DNA of 38,986 bases from Acidobacteriota bacterium. Lineage in GTDB: Bacteria; Acidobacteriota; Vicinamibacteria; Vicinamibacterales; UBA2999. The first letter of the stretch is position 1. Every line of letters starts with the position of its first letter. Of the stretch, positions 8,046-15,675 are shown one piece after another. The notes beneath the pieces are model-generated. The model made no database searches, was not told where the DNA came from, and was given only the letters and a program-made list of their open reading frames with translations. The stretch lies in contig JACQZV010000027.1 of assembly GCA_016213695.1 (NCBI GenBank), forward strand, positions 1 to 38,986, read 5' to 3'. The translations under genes and the position numbers were made by a program.

Positions 8046-9653
8046 ATGCGCCTGCTTCGTCCCTTTCCCGTCCTGGTGCTCGTCGCCTGGGCCGGCTGCA
8101 TGGCCGTACTCGTGGACCGGGCCTATCTGCAGGCCGCCCCGGCCAATCTCGCGACCGATCTCGCGCGGTACGGTCCGACGGCCACCTGGCACGGCGTGTA
8201 CTACCGCGGCGAGAAGATCGGCTTCACCGTGGGCCAGACGATCCGGACGGCCGACGGGTTCGAGCTGCAGGAAGACGCGCGCCTGCAGCTCACGCTGCTC
8301 GGCGCCACCTCGACGACGACGATCCGGACCACCGCGTCGGTGGACGAGTACTTCGCGCTGCGATCGTTTACGTTCTCGCTCGATCCCGGCACCGGCCCGA
8401 TTGCGGTCCGCGGCGCGATCGATCCGCCGGGGACGGCGGCGACCGGCGCGCACCGGCTGACGATCGCGATCACCTCGGGCGGCAGGACGCGCAGCGAGGA
8501 GCGCCGGCTCGCCGAGGTGCCCGTCATGAGCCTCAACCTCTCGCGGATGCTGGCGAGCGGCGGCATGGCAGCCGGCACGTCGCGCCGGCTGACGATCTTC
8601 GACCCGGCCACGATGACCAACACGTCGATCGACGTGCGCGTCGGCGGGCGCGAAGTCGTCCGCACGCGTGACGGCGTCATCCCGGCGTTCCGCGTCGACA
8701 TGGCCTATCACGGCCTGCAGACGACGTCCTGGGTGACCGACACGGGCGACGTCGTTCGCGAGGAGAGTCCGCTCGGGCTCATGACGGTGCGGGAATCGCC
8801 CGAGCAGGCGCGGGGCCTGGCGATTCCCGGGCGCATGCAGCAGGATCTGCTGCGCATGTCGGCCGTGGTGCCGGTCATGCGCCAGCGGATCGACGAGCCG
8901 CGCGACGTGCGCCGGCTGCGGCTGCGCATCGAGGGCGCGGAGCTGCCTCGCACCGATCTCGACGGCGTGGGGCAGCGCGTCGACGGCACCGTGATCGAGA
9001 TCCGCGATCCGCAGACGCTTCAGCCCGGACCGGCCGACCCGGACGCGGCGCGGTTTCTGCGGCCCGAGCCGCTCATCGAGAGCGACGCGCCGGAGATTAT
9101 CGCCGAGGCCGACCGCGCCGTGCGCGGCGTCACGGGCGCCAGGGCCCGGGCGGAGCGGCTGACCCGCTACGTCAACGCACTGCTCGACAAGAAGCCCACC
9201 GTGAGCCTGCCGTCCGCGCTCGACGTCCTGCGGACCCGCGTCGGCGACTGCAACGAACACACCGCGCTCTACGTCGCCATGGCGCGCGCGGCCGGGATTC
9301 CCGCGCGGATCGCTGTTGGCCTCGTCTACGTGCGCGGCGCGCAGGGCGCCTTCTATTACCACGCGTGGCCCGAGGTGTACCTGGACGAGGGCGGCGGCCG
9401 CGGGTTGTGGCTGCCGGTCGATCCCACGCTGAATCAGTTTCCGGCAGACGGCACGCACCTGCGGCTGGTGCGGGGAGGCCTCGACCAGCAGGCGACGATC
9501 CTGCCGCTCATCGGCCATCTGCGCATGACCGTCCTCGACATGGAGCTCGATCCGCGGTCCACGCCGATTCTGGTCGGCCGCGAGCAGGCGCAGCTGCCGC
9601 TGCCGGCGCCGGGCGCGCCCCGCGCCGGGCGCTGCCGGTGCGACGACCAATGA
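8046..9653 (+). CDS. Transglutaminase-like exported cysteine-protease-fold protein
   Basis: A 535-residue protein with an N-terminal hydrophobic segment (about residues 5-26, LLRPFPVLVLVAWAGCMAVL), so exported or membrane-anchored. The first 300 residues look like beta-sheet repeats of unknown role. The C-terminal part is a transglutaminase-like domain with a complete catalytic triad: C402 in VGDCNEHTALY, H439 in FYYHAWPEVY and D459 in WLPVDPTLNQ. GDCxEH plus AWxEVY is the classic transglutaminase-core pattern. Bacterial members are usually peptidases or protein cross-linkers; the substrate is unknown. The stop codon overlaps the start of the ABC ATPase gene as ATGA, which suggests coupled expression with the transporter. 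Confidence 0.85.
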   Translation: MRLLRPFPVLVLVAWAGCMAVLVDRAYLQAAPANLATDLARYGPTATWHGVYYRGEKIGFTVGQTIRTADGFELQEDARLQLTLLGATSTTTIRTTASVDEYFALRSFTFSLDPGTGPIAVRGAIDPPGTAATGAHRLTIAITSGGRTRSEERRLAEVPVMSLNLSRMLASGGMAAGTSRRLTIFDPATMTNTSIDVRVGGREVVRTRDGVIPAFRVDMAYHGLQTTSWVTDTGDVVREESPLGLMTVRESPEQARGLAIPGRMQQDLLRMSAVVPVMRQRIDEPRDVRRLRLRIEGAELPRTDLDGVGQRVDGTVIEIRDPQTLQPGPADPDAARFLRPEPLIESDAPEIIAEADRAVRGVTGARARAERLTRYVNALLDKKPTVSLPSALDVLRTRVGDCNEHTALYVAMARAAGIPARIAVGLVYVRGAQGAFYYHAWPEVYLDEGGGRGLWLPVDPTLNQFPADGTHLRLVRGGLDQQATILPLIGHLRMTVLDMELDPRSTPILVGREQAQLPLPAPGAPRAGRCRCDDQ

Positions 9654-10402
9654 TCGCCATCGAACACCTCGTCAAGACCTACGGCGCGTTTACCGCCGTG
9701 GACGGCGTGACGCTGACTGTCGCGCCGGGGGAGATTCACGGGTTCCTCGGCCCGAACGGCGCCGGCAAGACGACGACGCTGCGGATCATTGCCGGGCTGC
9801 TGCAGCCGACTTCGGGGCGGGTGGTCGTCAACGGGCACGACGTGGCGGGCGATCCCGAGGCCGCCAAGTCCTCGCTGGGGTTCATCCCCGATCGGCCGTA
9901 CCTGTACGAGAAGCTCACGGCGGGGGAGTTCCTTCGCTTTCACGGCGGCCTCTTCGGCGTCGACGGGGCCGGCATCGCCGACCGCGTGCGCGAGATGCTC
10001 GAGTTGTTCGAGTTGAGCAAGTGGGAAGACGAACTGGTCGAGAGCCTGTCCCACGGCATGAAGCAGCGGCTGGTCATGGGCGCCGCGTTTCTGCACCGCC
10101 CCCGCGCCGTCGTCGTCGACGAGCCGATGGTGGGCCTCGATCCACGAGGCGCCCGGCTCATCAAGGACGTGTTCCGGCGGATGAGCGAACGCGGCGTCTC
10201 GATTCTCATGAGCACGCACACCCTCGAAGTGGCCGAGGAGATGAGCCACCGCATCAGCATCATCCACCGCGGGCGGATCGTGGCCCAGGGCACCGTGGAC
10301 GACGTCCGCCGGCTTGCCGGCGGGCAGGACGAACATCTGACGGCGGTGTTTCTCCGGCTGACCGGCGGCAGCGGGCTGCAGGAAATCGACGAGGTCCTGT
10401 GA
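9650..10402 (+). CDS. ABC transporter ATP-binding protein
   Basis: Cytoplasmic ATPase subunit of a CcmA/NatA-type ABC exporter, 250 residues. Walker A is GPNGAGKTT (residues 34-42, catalytic Lys40) and the signature loop is LSHGMKQR, a common variant of LSGGQ in this group. Walker B is AVVVDEPMVGLD and the H-loop histidine sits in STHTLEVAEE. The ATG at 9650 overlaps the upstream stop (ATGA) and begins MIAIEHLVKTYGAF, the usual start of this domain. The membrane partner begins on the last base of this gene. Substrate unknown; a link to the upstream transglutaminase-like protein is suggested only by the overlapping genes. Confidence 0.93.
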   Translation: MIAIEHLVKTYGAFTAVDGVTLTVAPGEIHGFLGPNGAGKTTTLRIIAGLLQPTSGRVVVNGHDVAGDPEAAKSSLGFIPDRPYLYEKLTAGEFLRFHGGLFGVDGAGIADRVREMLELFELSKWEDELVESLSHGMKQRLVMGAAFLHRPRAVVVDEPMVGLDPRGARLIKDVFRRMSERGVSILMSTHTLEVAEEMSHRISIIHRGRIVAQGTVDDVRRLAGGQDEHLTAVFLRLTGGSGLQEIDEVL

Positions 10403-12087
10403 TGACCCGGCTGTTTCCGTTCCTTCTCACGCCGCAGCTCCGGTCGATGCGCAATCGCGCGCGCCGGGGCGAGCGCGGCGACCTGCTGCGCGCCGGGTTC
10501 TTCGGCGCGATCGGCCTCGTGGTGTGCGGCGCGCTGTTCTTCGGCGCGTACTGGCTGACGACGCAGCTGGCCGCCTTCGAAGAGTTCGGCGACTACCTGC
10601 TGCGGCTCGGCCTCTCCTGGCTGTTCCTCACGTTTCTGGCCTTTCTCGCGTTCAGCGGCGTCGTCGCGGCCCTGTCCACGTTCTTTCTGGCCGAGGACCT
10701 GCGGCTGCTGATGGCGGCACCGATCCCGCGGGGCCGGCTGTTCCTGTCGCGCTTCACCCGGACCGTGGGCCAGGCGTCGTGGATGGTCGTGATGTTCCTG
10801 GCGCCGGTCCTGCTCGGCGTCGGTGCGGCGCGGTGCGCGCCGCCCGCCTTCTATGCGGCGGCGGTCCTGACGGTCGTGCCGTTTGCGACGATTCCGGTGG
10901 CGATGGGCGCGGCGGCGACGCTGCTGCTCGTCAACGTGCTGCCGGCGCGCCGCGCGCGCGACGTGCTGATGCTCGTGAGCCTGCTGTTCGCGGCGGCGCT
11001 CGTGCTCGTCCTGCGCTTCATCCAGCCGGAGCGGCTGCTGCGCGTTGAATCGCTGCCCGACATCGCCGATTTCTTCGCCACGCTGCAGTCGCCGGTGATG
11101 CCGCTGCTGCCGTCGTTCTGGGCGGGGGAGTCGCTCTTTGCCGAGCTGCAGGGCGGACGCGACCTGCTCCACGGCGCCGCGCTCTGGACGACCGCCCTGG
11201 CGTGCACGGTGCTGCTCGGCGCGGCCGACCGCCGGTGGCACTTCGCCGGCTACAGCCGATCGCAGGAGGCCGCGAAGGCGCGCGTCAGCCGGCTGCGCCC
11301 CATCGACGCGCTCGCTCGCGCGCTGCCGCTGTCCATGGTGCGGCGCCAGCTCTTCGTCAAGGACGTCAAGGTCTTCCTGCGCGACGTGAGCCAGTGGCTC
11401 CAGCTCCTGCCGCTCGTCGCGCTCGTGCTCCTGTACCTGTACAACTTCCGCGCCCTCGACCTCGAGCGGATTCCGTACATGAGCGGCTTTCTCAAGAACG
11501 TCTACGCGCTCGTCAACCTTGCGATGGCCGGGTTCGTCGTGGCGACGGTCGCCGTGCGGTTTGTCTTTCCCGCGGTGTCGGCGGAAGGGCCGGCATTCTG
11601 GATCGTGCGATCGTCGCCGATTTCGCTGCGCGACTTCCTCTGGTCGAAGTTCTGGACCGGCCTCGTCCCGCTGCTGGTGTTCATCGAGGCGCTCACCATC
11701 ACCGCCAATGAACTGATGGGCGTGGATCCGTTCCTCAAGGTGGTGGCGGCGGTGGCGATCGCGTTCATGACGATCGCGCTGGTGGGCCTGGCGGTCGGCC
11801 TGGGCGCGCGCTATCCGCGGTTCGACGCCGATCCCACCCAGGCGGCGGGGTCCTTCGGCGGCGTCGCCTTCATGGTGCTGGCGGTCCTGTACATCATCGT
11901 GATGATCGTGCTGCTCGGGTGGCCCTCGTCGATGTGGCTGTTCAGCCGGCTGCGCGGCTTCCGGCTGTCGGCGCTTCGCGAGGCGCTGATGATTGCGAGC
12001 TTCGGATCGGCCGTGGGGCTGAGCCTGGCGACGTCCTGGATCGCGATGCGCTCCGGCGTGCGGGCGCTGGAGCGGATGAGCCGTTAG
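10402..12087 (+). CDS. ABC transporter permease, large multi-spanning type
   Basis: Membrane subunit of the preceding ABC ATPase: 561 residues with about a dozen hydrophobic segments, for example GAIGLVVCGALFFGAYWL near residue 36 and WLFLTFLAFLAFSGVVAAL near residue 74. Further runs lie at about 125-165 and 330-350, with several more in the last 180 residues. The start ATG at 10402 shares one base with the upstream TGA (TGATG), typical of translational coupling, and follows immediately on the ATPase frame. The single long permease resembles the 'putative ABC exporter' type with two internal halves rather than an ABC-2 subunit of about 260 residues; that is a visual judgement. The last 4 bp overlap the converging glucokinase gene. 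Confidence 0.85.
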   Translation: MTRLFPFLLTPQLRSMRNRARRGERGDLLRAGFFGAIGLVVCGALFFGAYWLTTQLAAFEEFGDYLLRLGLSWLFLTFLAFLAFSGVVAALSTFFLAEDLRLLMAAPIPRGRLFLSRFTRTVGQASWMVVMFLAPVLLGVGAARCAPPAFYAAAVLTVVPFATIPVAMGAAATLLLVNVLPARRARDVLMLVSLLFAAALVLVLRFIQPERLLRVESLPDIADFFATLQSPVMPLLPSFWAGESLFAELQGGRDLLHGAALWTTALACTVLLGAADRRWHFAGYSRSQEAAKARVSRLRPIDALARALPLSMVRRQLFVKDVKVFLRDVSQWLQLLPLVALVLLYLYNFRALDLERIPYMSGFLKNVYALVNLAMAGFVVATVAVRFVFPAVSAEGPAFWIVRSSPISLRDFLWSKFWTGLVPLLVFIEALTITANELMGVDPFLKVVAAVAIAFMTIALVGLAVGLGARYPRFDADPTQAAGSFGGVAFMVLAVLYIIVMIVLLGWPSSMWLFSRLRGFRLSALREALMIASFGSAVGLSLATSWIAMRSGVRALERMSR

Positions 12088-13100
12088 AGCGACCCCAGCA
12101 GCTCCTGCGCCTGCACGGCCGCCCCGAGCACACCGGCCTCGGGGTTGAGGATCACCTTCACGGGCATGCGCGCCATCAGCCCGGACATGTCCCCTTTGGC
12201 GCGGAACGCCTCCATGAAGCGCCCGTCCTCGAGCGCGCGCAGGATCTTCGGCGCGATGCCGCCTCCGACGTAGACCCCGGACGTGGCGACCCCGCGCAGC
12301 GCCAGATTGCCCGCCTCCGCGCCGTAGACGTCCACGAAGATCGAGAGCGCCTCGACGCACGCGGGGCAGCGCGCGGCCAGCGCGGCATCGGAGACGGCGG
12401 CCGCCCGTCCGGCCGGCGAGGTGTCGCCGCCGCCGGCGCACGCCTGGCCGTCGTGCGTGAAGCGATGCAGATTCAGCAGGCCGGGTCCGCTGAGCACGTG
12501 CTCGACTTCGGCGCGTCCGTAGTCGGCGCGCAGCATCCGCAGCAATGCGATCTGCCGGTCGGTCCGCGGCGCGAAGTCGGCGTGGCCGCCCTCGGACGCG
12601 ACCGGCCGGAGCCGCCCGCCGACGCGGTGGAGATAGGCCTGGCCGAGGCCCGTCCCGGCGGCGATGACGACGGCGTTGCCGTCCTCGCGGGGGACGCCGG
12701 GCTGGAGCAGGGCCACTTCGTCGGGCGCGAGCACGTCGGCGCTCGAGGCCATCGCCTCCACATCATTCAGCAGCCGCGTCCTGGCCGCGCCGGAGCACCG
12801 GGCCACCTCTTCGGCGCTGATCGTCCACGCGACGTTGGTGAGCTGCGCCCGGTCGTCAACGACCGGCCCGGCGACGCCCACGGCGGCGGCGTCGACCACG
12901 GGCGATCGGCCGACGTCGCGCACGAACGCCTGGAGCATGTCCGTGAAGCTGGGAAACGCCGCGGTGGGATAACTCAGAACCGCGAGCGGGCGCGGCCGTC
13001 GATCAGCGCGCTCGAAGAGCCCGAGCAAGGTCTTCGTGCCGCCAACGTCGCCGGCCAGCAAGAGCGCCGGCGGGGACGATCGCGACGCCCGGACAGACAC
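12084..13100 (-). CDS. glk: Glucokinase (ROK-unrelated, Glk family)
   Basis: ATP-dependent phosphorylation of glucose to glucose 6-phosphate in the cytoplasm. The 338-residue protein has the Glk-type phosphate-1 motif LLAGDVGGTKTLLGLF, VAGPV, the catalytic Asp in LLNDVEAMAS, ATP/glucose-binding AAGTGLGQA, and the EGGHADFAP glucose-binding segment. The C-terminal GVYVGGGIAPKIL adenosine-binding region is also present. These match Escherichia coli-type Glk rather than ROK kinases, as there is no ROK Cys-rich zinc motif. The GTG at 13100 is the only early start; a TTG 13 codons later is an alternative. A TATAAT lies only 8 nt before the GTG, suggesting a leaderless transcript. The stop overlaps the stop of the converging ABC permease gene. 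Confidence 0.92.
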   Translation of the reverse strand: MSVRASRSSPPALLLAGDVGGTKTLLGLFERADRRPRPLAVLSYPTAAFPSFTDMLQAFVRDVGRSPVVDAAAVGVAGPVVDDRAQLTNVAWTISAEEVARCSGAARTRLLNDVEAMASSADVLAPDEVALLQPGVPREDGNAVVIAAGTGLGQAYLHRVGGRLRPVASEGGHADFAPRTDRQIALLRMLRADYGRAEVEHVLSGPGLLNLHRFTHDGQACAGGGDTSPAGRAAAVSDAALAARCPACVEALSIFVDVYGAEAGNLALRGVATSGVYVGGGIAPKILRALEDGRFMEAFRAKGDMSGLMARMPVKVILNPEAGVLGAAVQAQELLGSL

Positions 13101-13125
13101 GTCCCTAGATTATAGTGAACGCGCT
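13101..13125. promoter_or_regulatory. Overlapping divergent promoters, glk / MerR-TPR gene
   Basis: Only 25 bp separate two divergent start codons. The minus strand has a perfect TATAAT (13114-13109) whose 3' end is 8 nt from the glk GTG. The plus strand has TATAGT (13111-13116) 9 nt before the GTG of the MerR-TPR gene. The two -10 elements overlap, so the genes probably compete for polymerase, and transcription would begin within a few bases of each start codon. No good -35 was found for either. Confidence 0.55.
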
Positions 13126-13938
13126 GTGACGACCACGGGATCCGCGTTCACCTCGCGCCGCCAGCTGATCGAGCGGTACGCCCACCGGCGCGAGGATTAT
13201 CTGCGCTACATGCAGAAGTGGGGGCTCATTCGTCCCGAGCGCCGCGGCAACGGCGAGGAGTTCTTCTCGTTCGCCGATCTGACGGTCATCCGGCAGACCG
13301 ACGAGGCGGTGGCGGATGGCGCGACGTTCCGCGCGGTCGTGCGCAATCTCCTGGCGTCGCGGTCGGGGCAGCTGACGCTCGACTTCCGGATCGAGGCTCA
13401 GCCGGCGAAGGTGCTGCGGCTCAGGCGGCGCGAGGCGCCGCCGCTGGCCGCGCTGATGGAGCCGCAGCCGGTCGCGGCCACCTCGTCCGCGGAACAGTAT
13501 TTTCTGATGGCGTCGTCGCTCGATGCCGGCGATCCGTCGGACCCGGACGCGGCCGCAACCGCCTACCGCCGCGCCCTCGAAATCGACCCGTACCTCGTGC
13601 CGGCGCTGATCAACCTGGCGAACATCCACTACGCACGCGACGAGATCGCCGAGGCCCAGGCGCTCTACGAGCGTGCGATCGCGCTCGAGGCCGACGTCTT
13701 CGAGGCCCACTTCAACCTCGGTAATATCTTTCACGACCTCGGCCGTTACACCGAGGCGCAGCTCTGCTACCGCGACGCGCTCAGGCTCAATCCGGCATAC
13801 GCGGACGCCCACTTCTATCTGGCCGTGACGCTCGAAAAGAGCGGGCAGTCGCGCGCGGCGCGCGCGCACTGGCGCGCCTACCAGCAGCTCGCCCCGAAAG
13901 GCGAGTGGGTGGATCTGGCGAAAGAATTTTCCGATTAG
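13126..13938 (+). CDS. MerR-type helix-turn-helix protein fused to TPR repeats
   Basis: A 270-residue protein of two parts. Residues about 8-80 read as a MerR-like winged-helix DNA-binding domain. RRQLIERYAHRREDYLRYMQKWGLIRP resembles the helix-turn-helix plus 'G-L-I-x-P' turn, and the following FFSFADLTVIRQTDEAVADG resembles the second, wing-helix half. Residues about 120-265 hold tetratricopeptide repeats with the W/L-G-A-F-A-P spacing, for example LVPALINLANIHYARDEIAEAQALYERAIAL and FEAHFNLGNIFHDLGRYTEAQLCYRDALRLNP. No effector-binding or metal-binding Cys is visible. Presumably a transcription factor with a protein-interaction C-terminus; target unknown. The divergent position beside glk makes that gene a candidate target. 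The GTG at 13126 is the start consistent with the domain boundary. It ends in a 4-bp convergent overlap. Confidence 0.75.
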   Translation: MTTTGSAFTSRRQLIERYAHRREDYLRYMQKWGLIRPERRGNGEEFFSFADLTVIRQTDEAVADGATFRAVVRNLLASRSGQLTLDFRIEAQPAKVLRLRRREAPPLAALMEPQPVAATSSAEQYFLMASSLDAGDPSDPDAAATAYRRALEIDPYLVPALINLANIHYARDEIAEAQALYERAIALEADVFEAHFNLGNIFHDLGRYTEAQLCYRDALRLNPAYADAHFYLAVTLEKSGQSRAARAHWRAYQQLAPKGEWVDLAKEFSD

Positions 13939-14195
13939 TACGGATAGCCCTCGTCGGGGCGCTTGCGCGGCGCGCGGCGCAGCTTGTAATACTGGCAGTC
14001 CGGACACCACGCCCCGGCATCAAATCCCGCGGTGCCCGCGTACGGTTTGACCTCGCGATGCGTGCAGAACGCCGCGGTGCCCTGTTCCGCCGCCTGCATC
14101 CAGCGACACGAACGGAACCGGACGAACGCCGCCGATTCGGGCGCGTCGGACGTGGCGGGCGCCGCGCCGGCGGTGTTATTGGAGTTGGACTCCAA
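13935..14195 (-). CDS. Small Cys-rich protein, probable zinc-binding
   Basis: An 86-residue protein I cannot assign to a named family. It has four cysteines (C30, C44, C64, C67). The last two form a CPDC knuckle in AWCPDCQYYK, and C44 is followed by His in FCTHREV, so a C-C-CxxC or C-H-CxxC zinc site is plausible. The C-terminal tail is basic (KLRRAPRKRP), compatible with nucleic-acid binding. The TTG start at 14195 is supported by GGAG seven nt upstream, located inside the 3' end of the helicase gene (20-bp overlap); the next in-frame ATG (14099) would remove C30. It is the third gene of the infA-helicase unit, which suggests an RNA- or ribosome-related role, by context only. Its stop overlaps the converging MerR-TPR stop. 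Confidence 0.65.
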   Translation of the reverse strand: MESNSNNTAGAAPATSDAPESAAFVRFRSCRWMQAAEQGTAAFCTHREVKPYAGTAGFDAGAWCPDCQYYKLRRAPRKRPDEGYPY

Positions 14196-15444
14196 CGGCT
14201 TTCTCCAGCGCGCGCAGGGCGCGCAGTTCTTCGGGGGCGACCAGCGTCAGCGCGCGGCCCGTGGACTCGGATCGGCCGGTGCGGCCCACGCGGTGCACGT
14301 ACGCCTCGGGCGTGTCGGGTACTTCGAAGTTGACCACGTGCGCGATGCCGTCGATGTCGAGGCCGCGGGCGGCGACGTCGGTCGCGACGAGCACCGGGTA
14401 CGTCCCGGACCTGAAGCCTTCCACCGCCGACATGCGCTGCTGCTGCGTGCGATCGGCGTGGACGACGGCCGCGCGGATGCCGAGTGCGCTCAGCTTGGAT
14501 GCGACGCGATCGGCGCCCACCTTCGTGCGGCAGAATACGAGCACCGGGCCCTCGGCGTCATGGCGCAGCCAGCGCGCCAGCCACTCCACCTTCTCGCCCT
14601 TCGACACGGTCTGGATGGCGTGCGAGATCGTCTGCGCCGGCCCGCCGTGGCGGCCCACCTGCACGAACGTGGGGTGGCGCAGGAACTCCCGCGTCAGTTT
14701 CAGCACCTCGGCCGGCATCGTCGCCGAGAAGAGCAGCGTCTGCCGCGCCGGCGGGAGCGCCGACAGGATGCGCTGCACGTCGGGCCAGAACCCCATGTCC
14801 AGCATGCGGTCGGCCTCGTCGAGCACGAGCACCTCGAGACCCGCGAAGTTGGTCGACTCATGCCGCATGTGGTCCATCAGCCGGCCCGGCGTGGCGACGA
14901 CGATGTCGACCCCGGCGCGGAGCGCCCGCTCCTGCGGGTCCATGGGGACGCCGCCGTACACCGCGATGCTCGACAGCGTCGTGTGGTACGTCAGTCCCTG
15001 CACCTGATCTTCAATCTGCACGGCCAGCTCGCGCGTCGGGGCGAGCACGAGCGCCCGCGTCACGGGCGGCTCCGACTGCGGCTCGTGCAGGAACCGCTGC
15101 AGGATGGGCACGAGAAACGCCGCGGTCTTGCCGGTGCCCGTTTCGGCGCACGCGATGACGTCGGTGCCGGCCGTTGCGTGCGGAATCACGCCGCTCTGGA
15201 CCGGGCGCGTCTCGCGCCACCCCAGATCCTTGATGCCGCTCAGGAGGCGCGCGTCGAGTCCGAGATCCTCGAAGCTCAGCGGGGCGGGGTCGAACGCGAC
15301 CGCGTCGTAGGGCAGCGGCTCCGGGGCCCGCGCGTCCGCGTGTCCCTCGATTGGATGGGGACGCGCATGCGGACGCCGCGCGCGCCGATGGGGGCCGCCG
15401 CGGCCGGCGTGCTTCTGTGTGGATTGTGTGGAACCTGGTTTCAA
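14176..15444 (-). CDS. DEAD-box ATP-dependent RNA helicase (RhlE-like)
   Basis: RNA helicase of 422 residues, cytoplasmic, used in ribosome assembly, mRNA decay or cold adaptation. All core motifs are visible: Q-motif region (FEDLGLD...RPVQSGVIP), motif I AETGTGKT, Ia PTRELAVQ, Ib TPGRL, II DEAD (VLDEADRMLDMGF), III SAT and IV VLVFCRT. Motif V is ATDVAARGLDI and motif VI is HRVGRTGR. There is no long C-terminal extension beyond the core, unlike DeaD/CsdA. The N-terminal 50 residues are basic and His/Arg-rich. The TTG at 15444 is the only in-frame canonical start before the Q motif, 12 nt after the infA stop. Co-transcription with infA fits a translation or cold-response role (inference). Confidence 0.93.
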   Translation of the reverse strand: MKPGSTQSTQKHAGRGGPHRRARRPHARPHPIEGHADARAPEPLPYDAVAFDPAPLSFEDLGLDARLLSGIKDLGWRETRPVQSGVIPHATAGTDVIACAETGTGKTAAFLVPILQRFLHEPQSEPPVTRALVLAPTRELAVQIEDQVQGLTYHTTLSSIAVYGGVPMDPQERALRAGVDIVVATPGRLMDHMRHESTNFAGLEVLVLDEADRMLDMGFWPDVQRILSALPPARQTLLFSATMPAEVLKLTREFLRHPTFVQVGRHGGPAQTISHAIQTVSKGEKVEWLARWLRHDAEGPVLVFCRTKVGADRVASKLSALGIRAAVVHADRTQQQRMSAVEGFRSGTYPVLVATDVAARGLDIDGIAHVVNFEVPDTPEAYVHRVGRTGRSESTGRALTLVAPEELRALRALEKAVGVQLQ

Positions 15445-15456
15445 GACTGTGCTGCT

Positions 15457-15675
15457 TTATCGTGCGCGGAAGGTGATGATGCCCCGAACCGGATCGTAGG
15501 GAGAGACGCCGACGGTCACGCGATCGCCGGGAACAACCTTGATGCGAAAACGCCGCATGCGGCCGCTCAACTGGGCCAGCACTTCGTGGCCCGCATCGCA
15601 CTGCACGCGGTATAACCCGCCCGAATGTACGGCGACGACCGTCCCTTGCATGTCAATCAGATCGTCTTTGCTCAA
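15457..15675 (-). CDS. infA: Translation initiation factor IF-1
   Basis: IF-1 binds the ribosomal A site during initiation. The 72-residue product has the exact family length. It begins SKDDLIDMQGTVVAVHSGGLYRV and contains the OB-fold core (GHEVLAQLSGRMRRFRIKVVPGDRVTVGVSPYD) and the R-G-I-I-T-F-R C-terminus. The start is TTG at 15675, supported by AAAGGA at 15688-15683 with a 7-nt spacer. An ATG at 15683 is out of frame and opens only a three-codon reading frame (M-S-Y-stop) whose TGA overlaps the TTG. The gene sits away from ribosomal-protein genes and heads an operon with a DEAD-box helicase. Whether this is the only infA of the genome cannot be seen. Confidence 0.96.
   Translation of the reverse strand: MSKDDLIDMQGTVVAVHSGGLYRVQCDAGHEVLAQLSGRMRRFRIKVVPGDRVTVGVSPYDPVRGIITFRAR

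Noticed and set aside
9940-12441. Long minus-strand open frame opposite the ABC genes and into glk
   Set aside because: Arg/Gln-rich shadow of the ATPase and permease genes with no domains.
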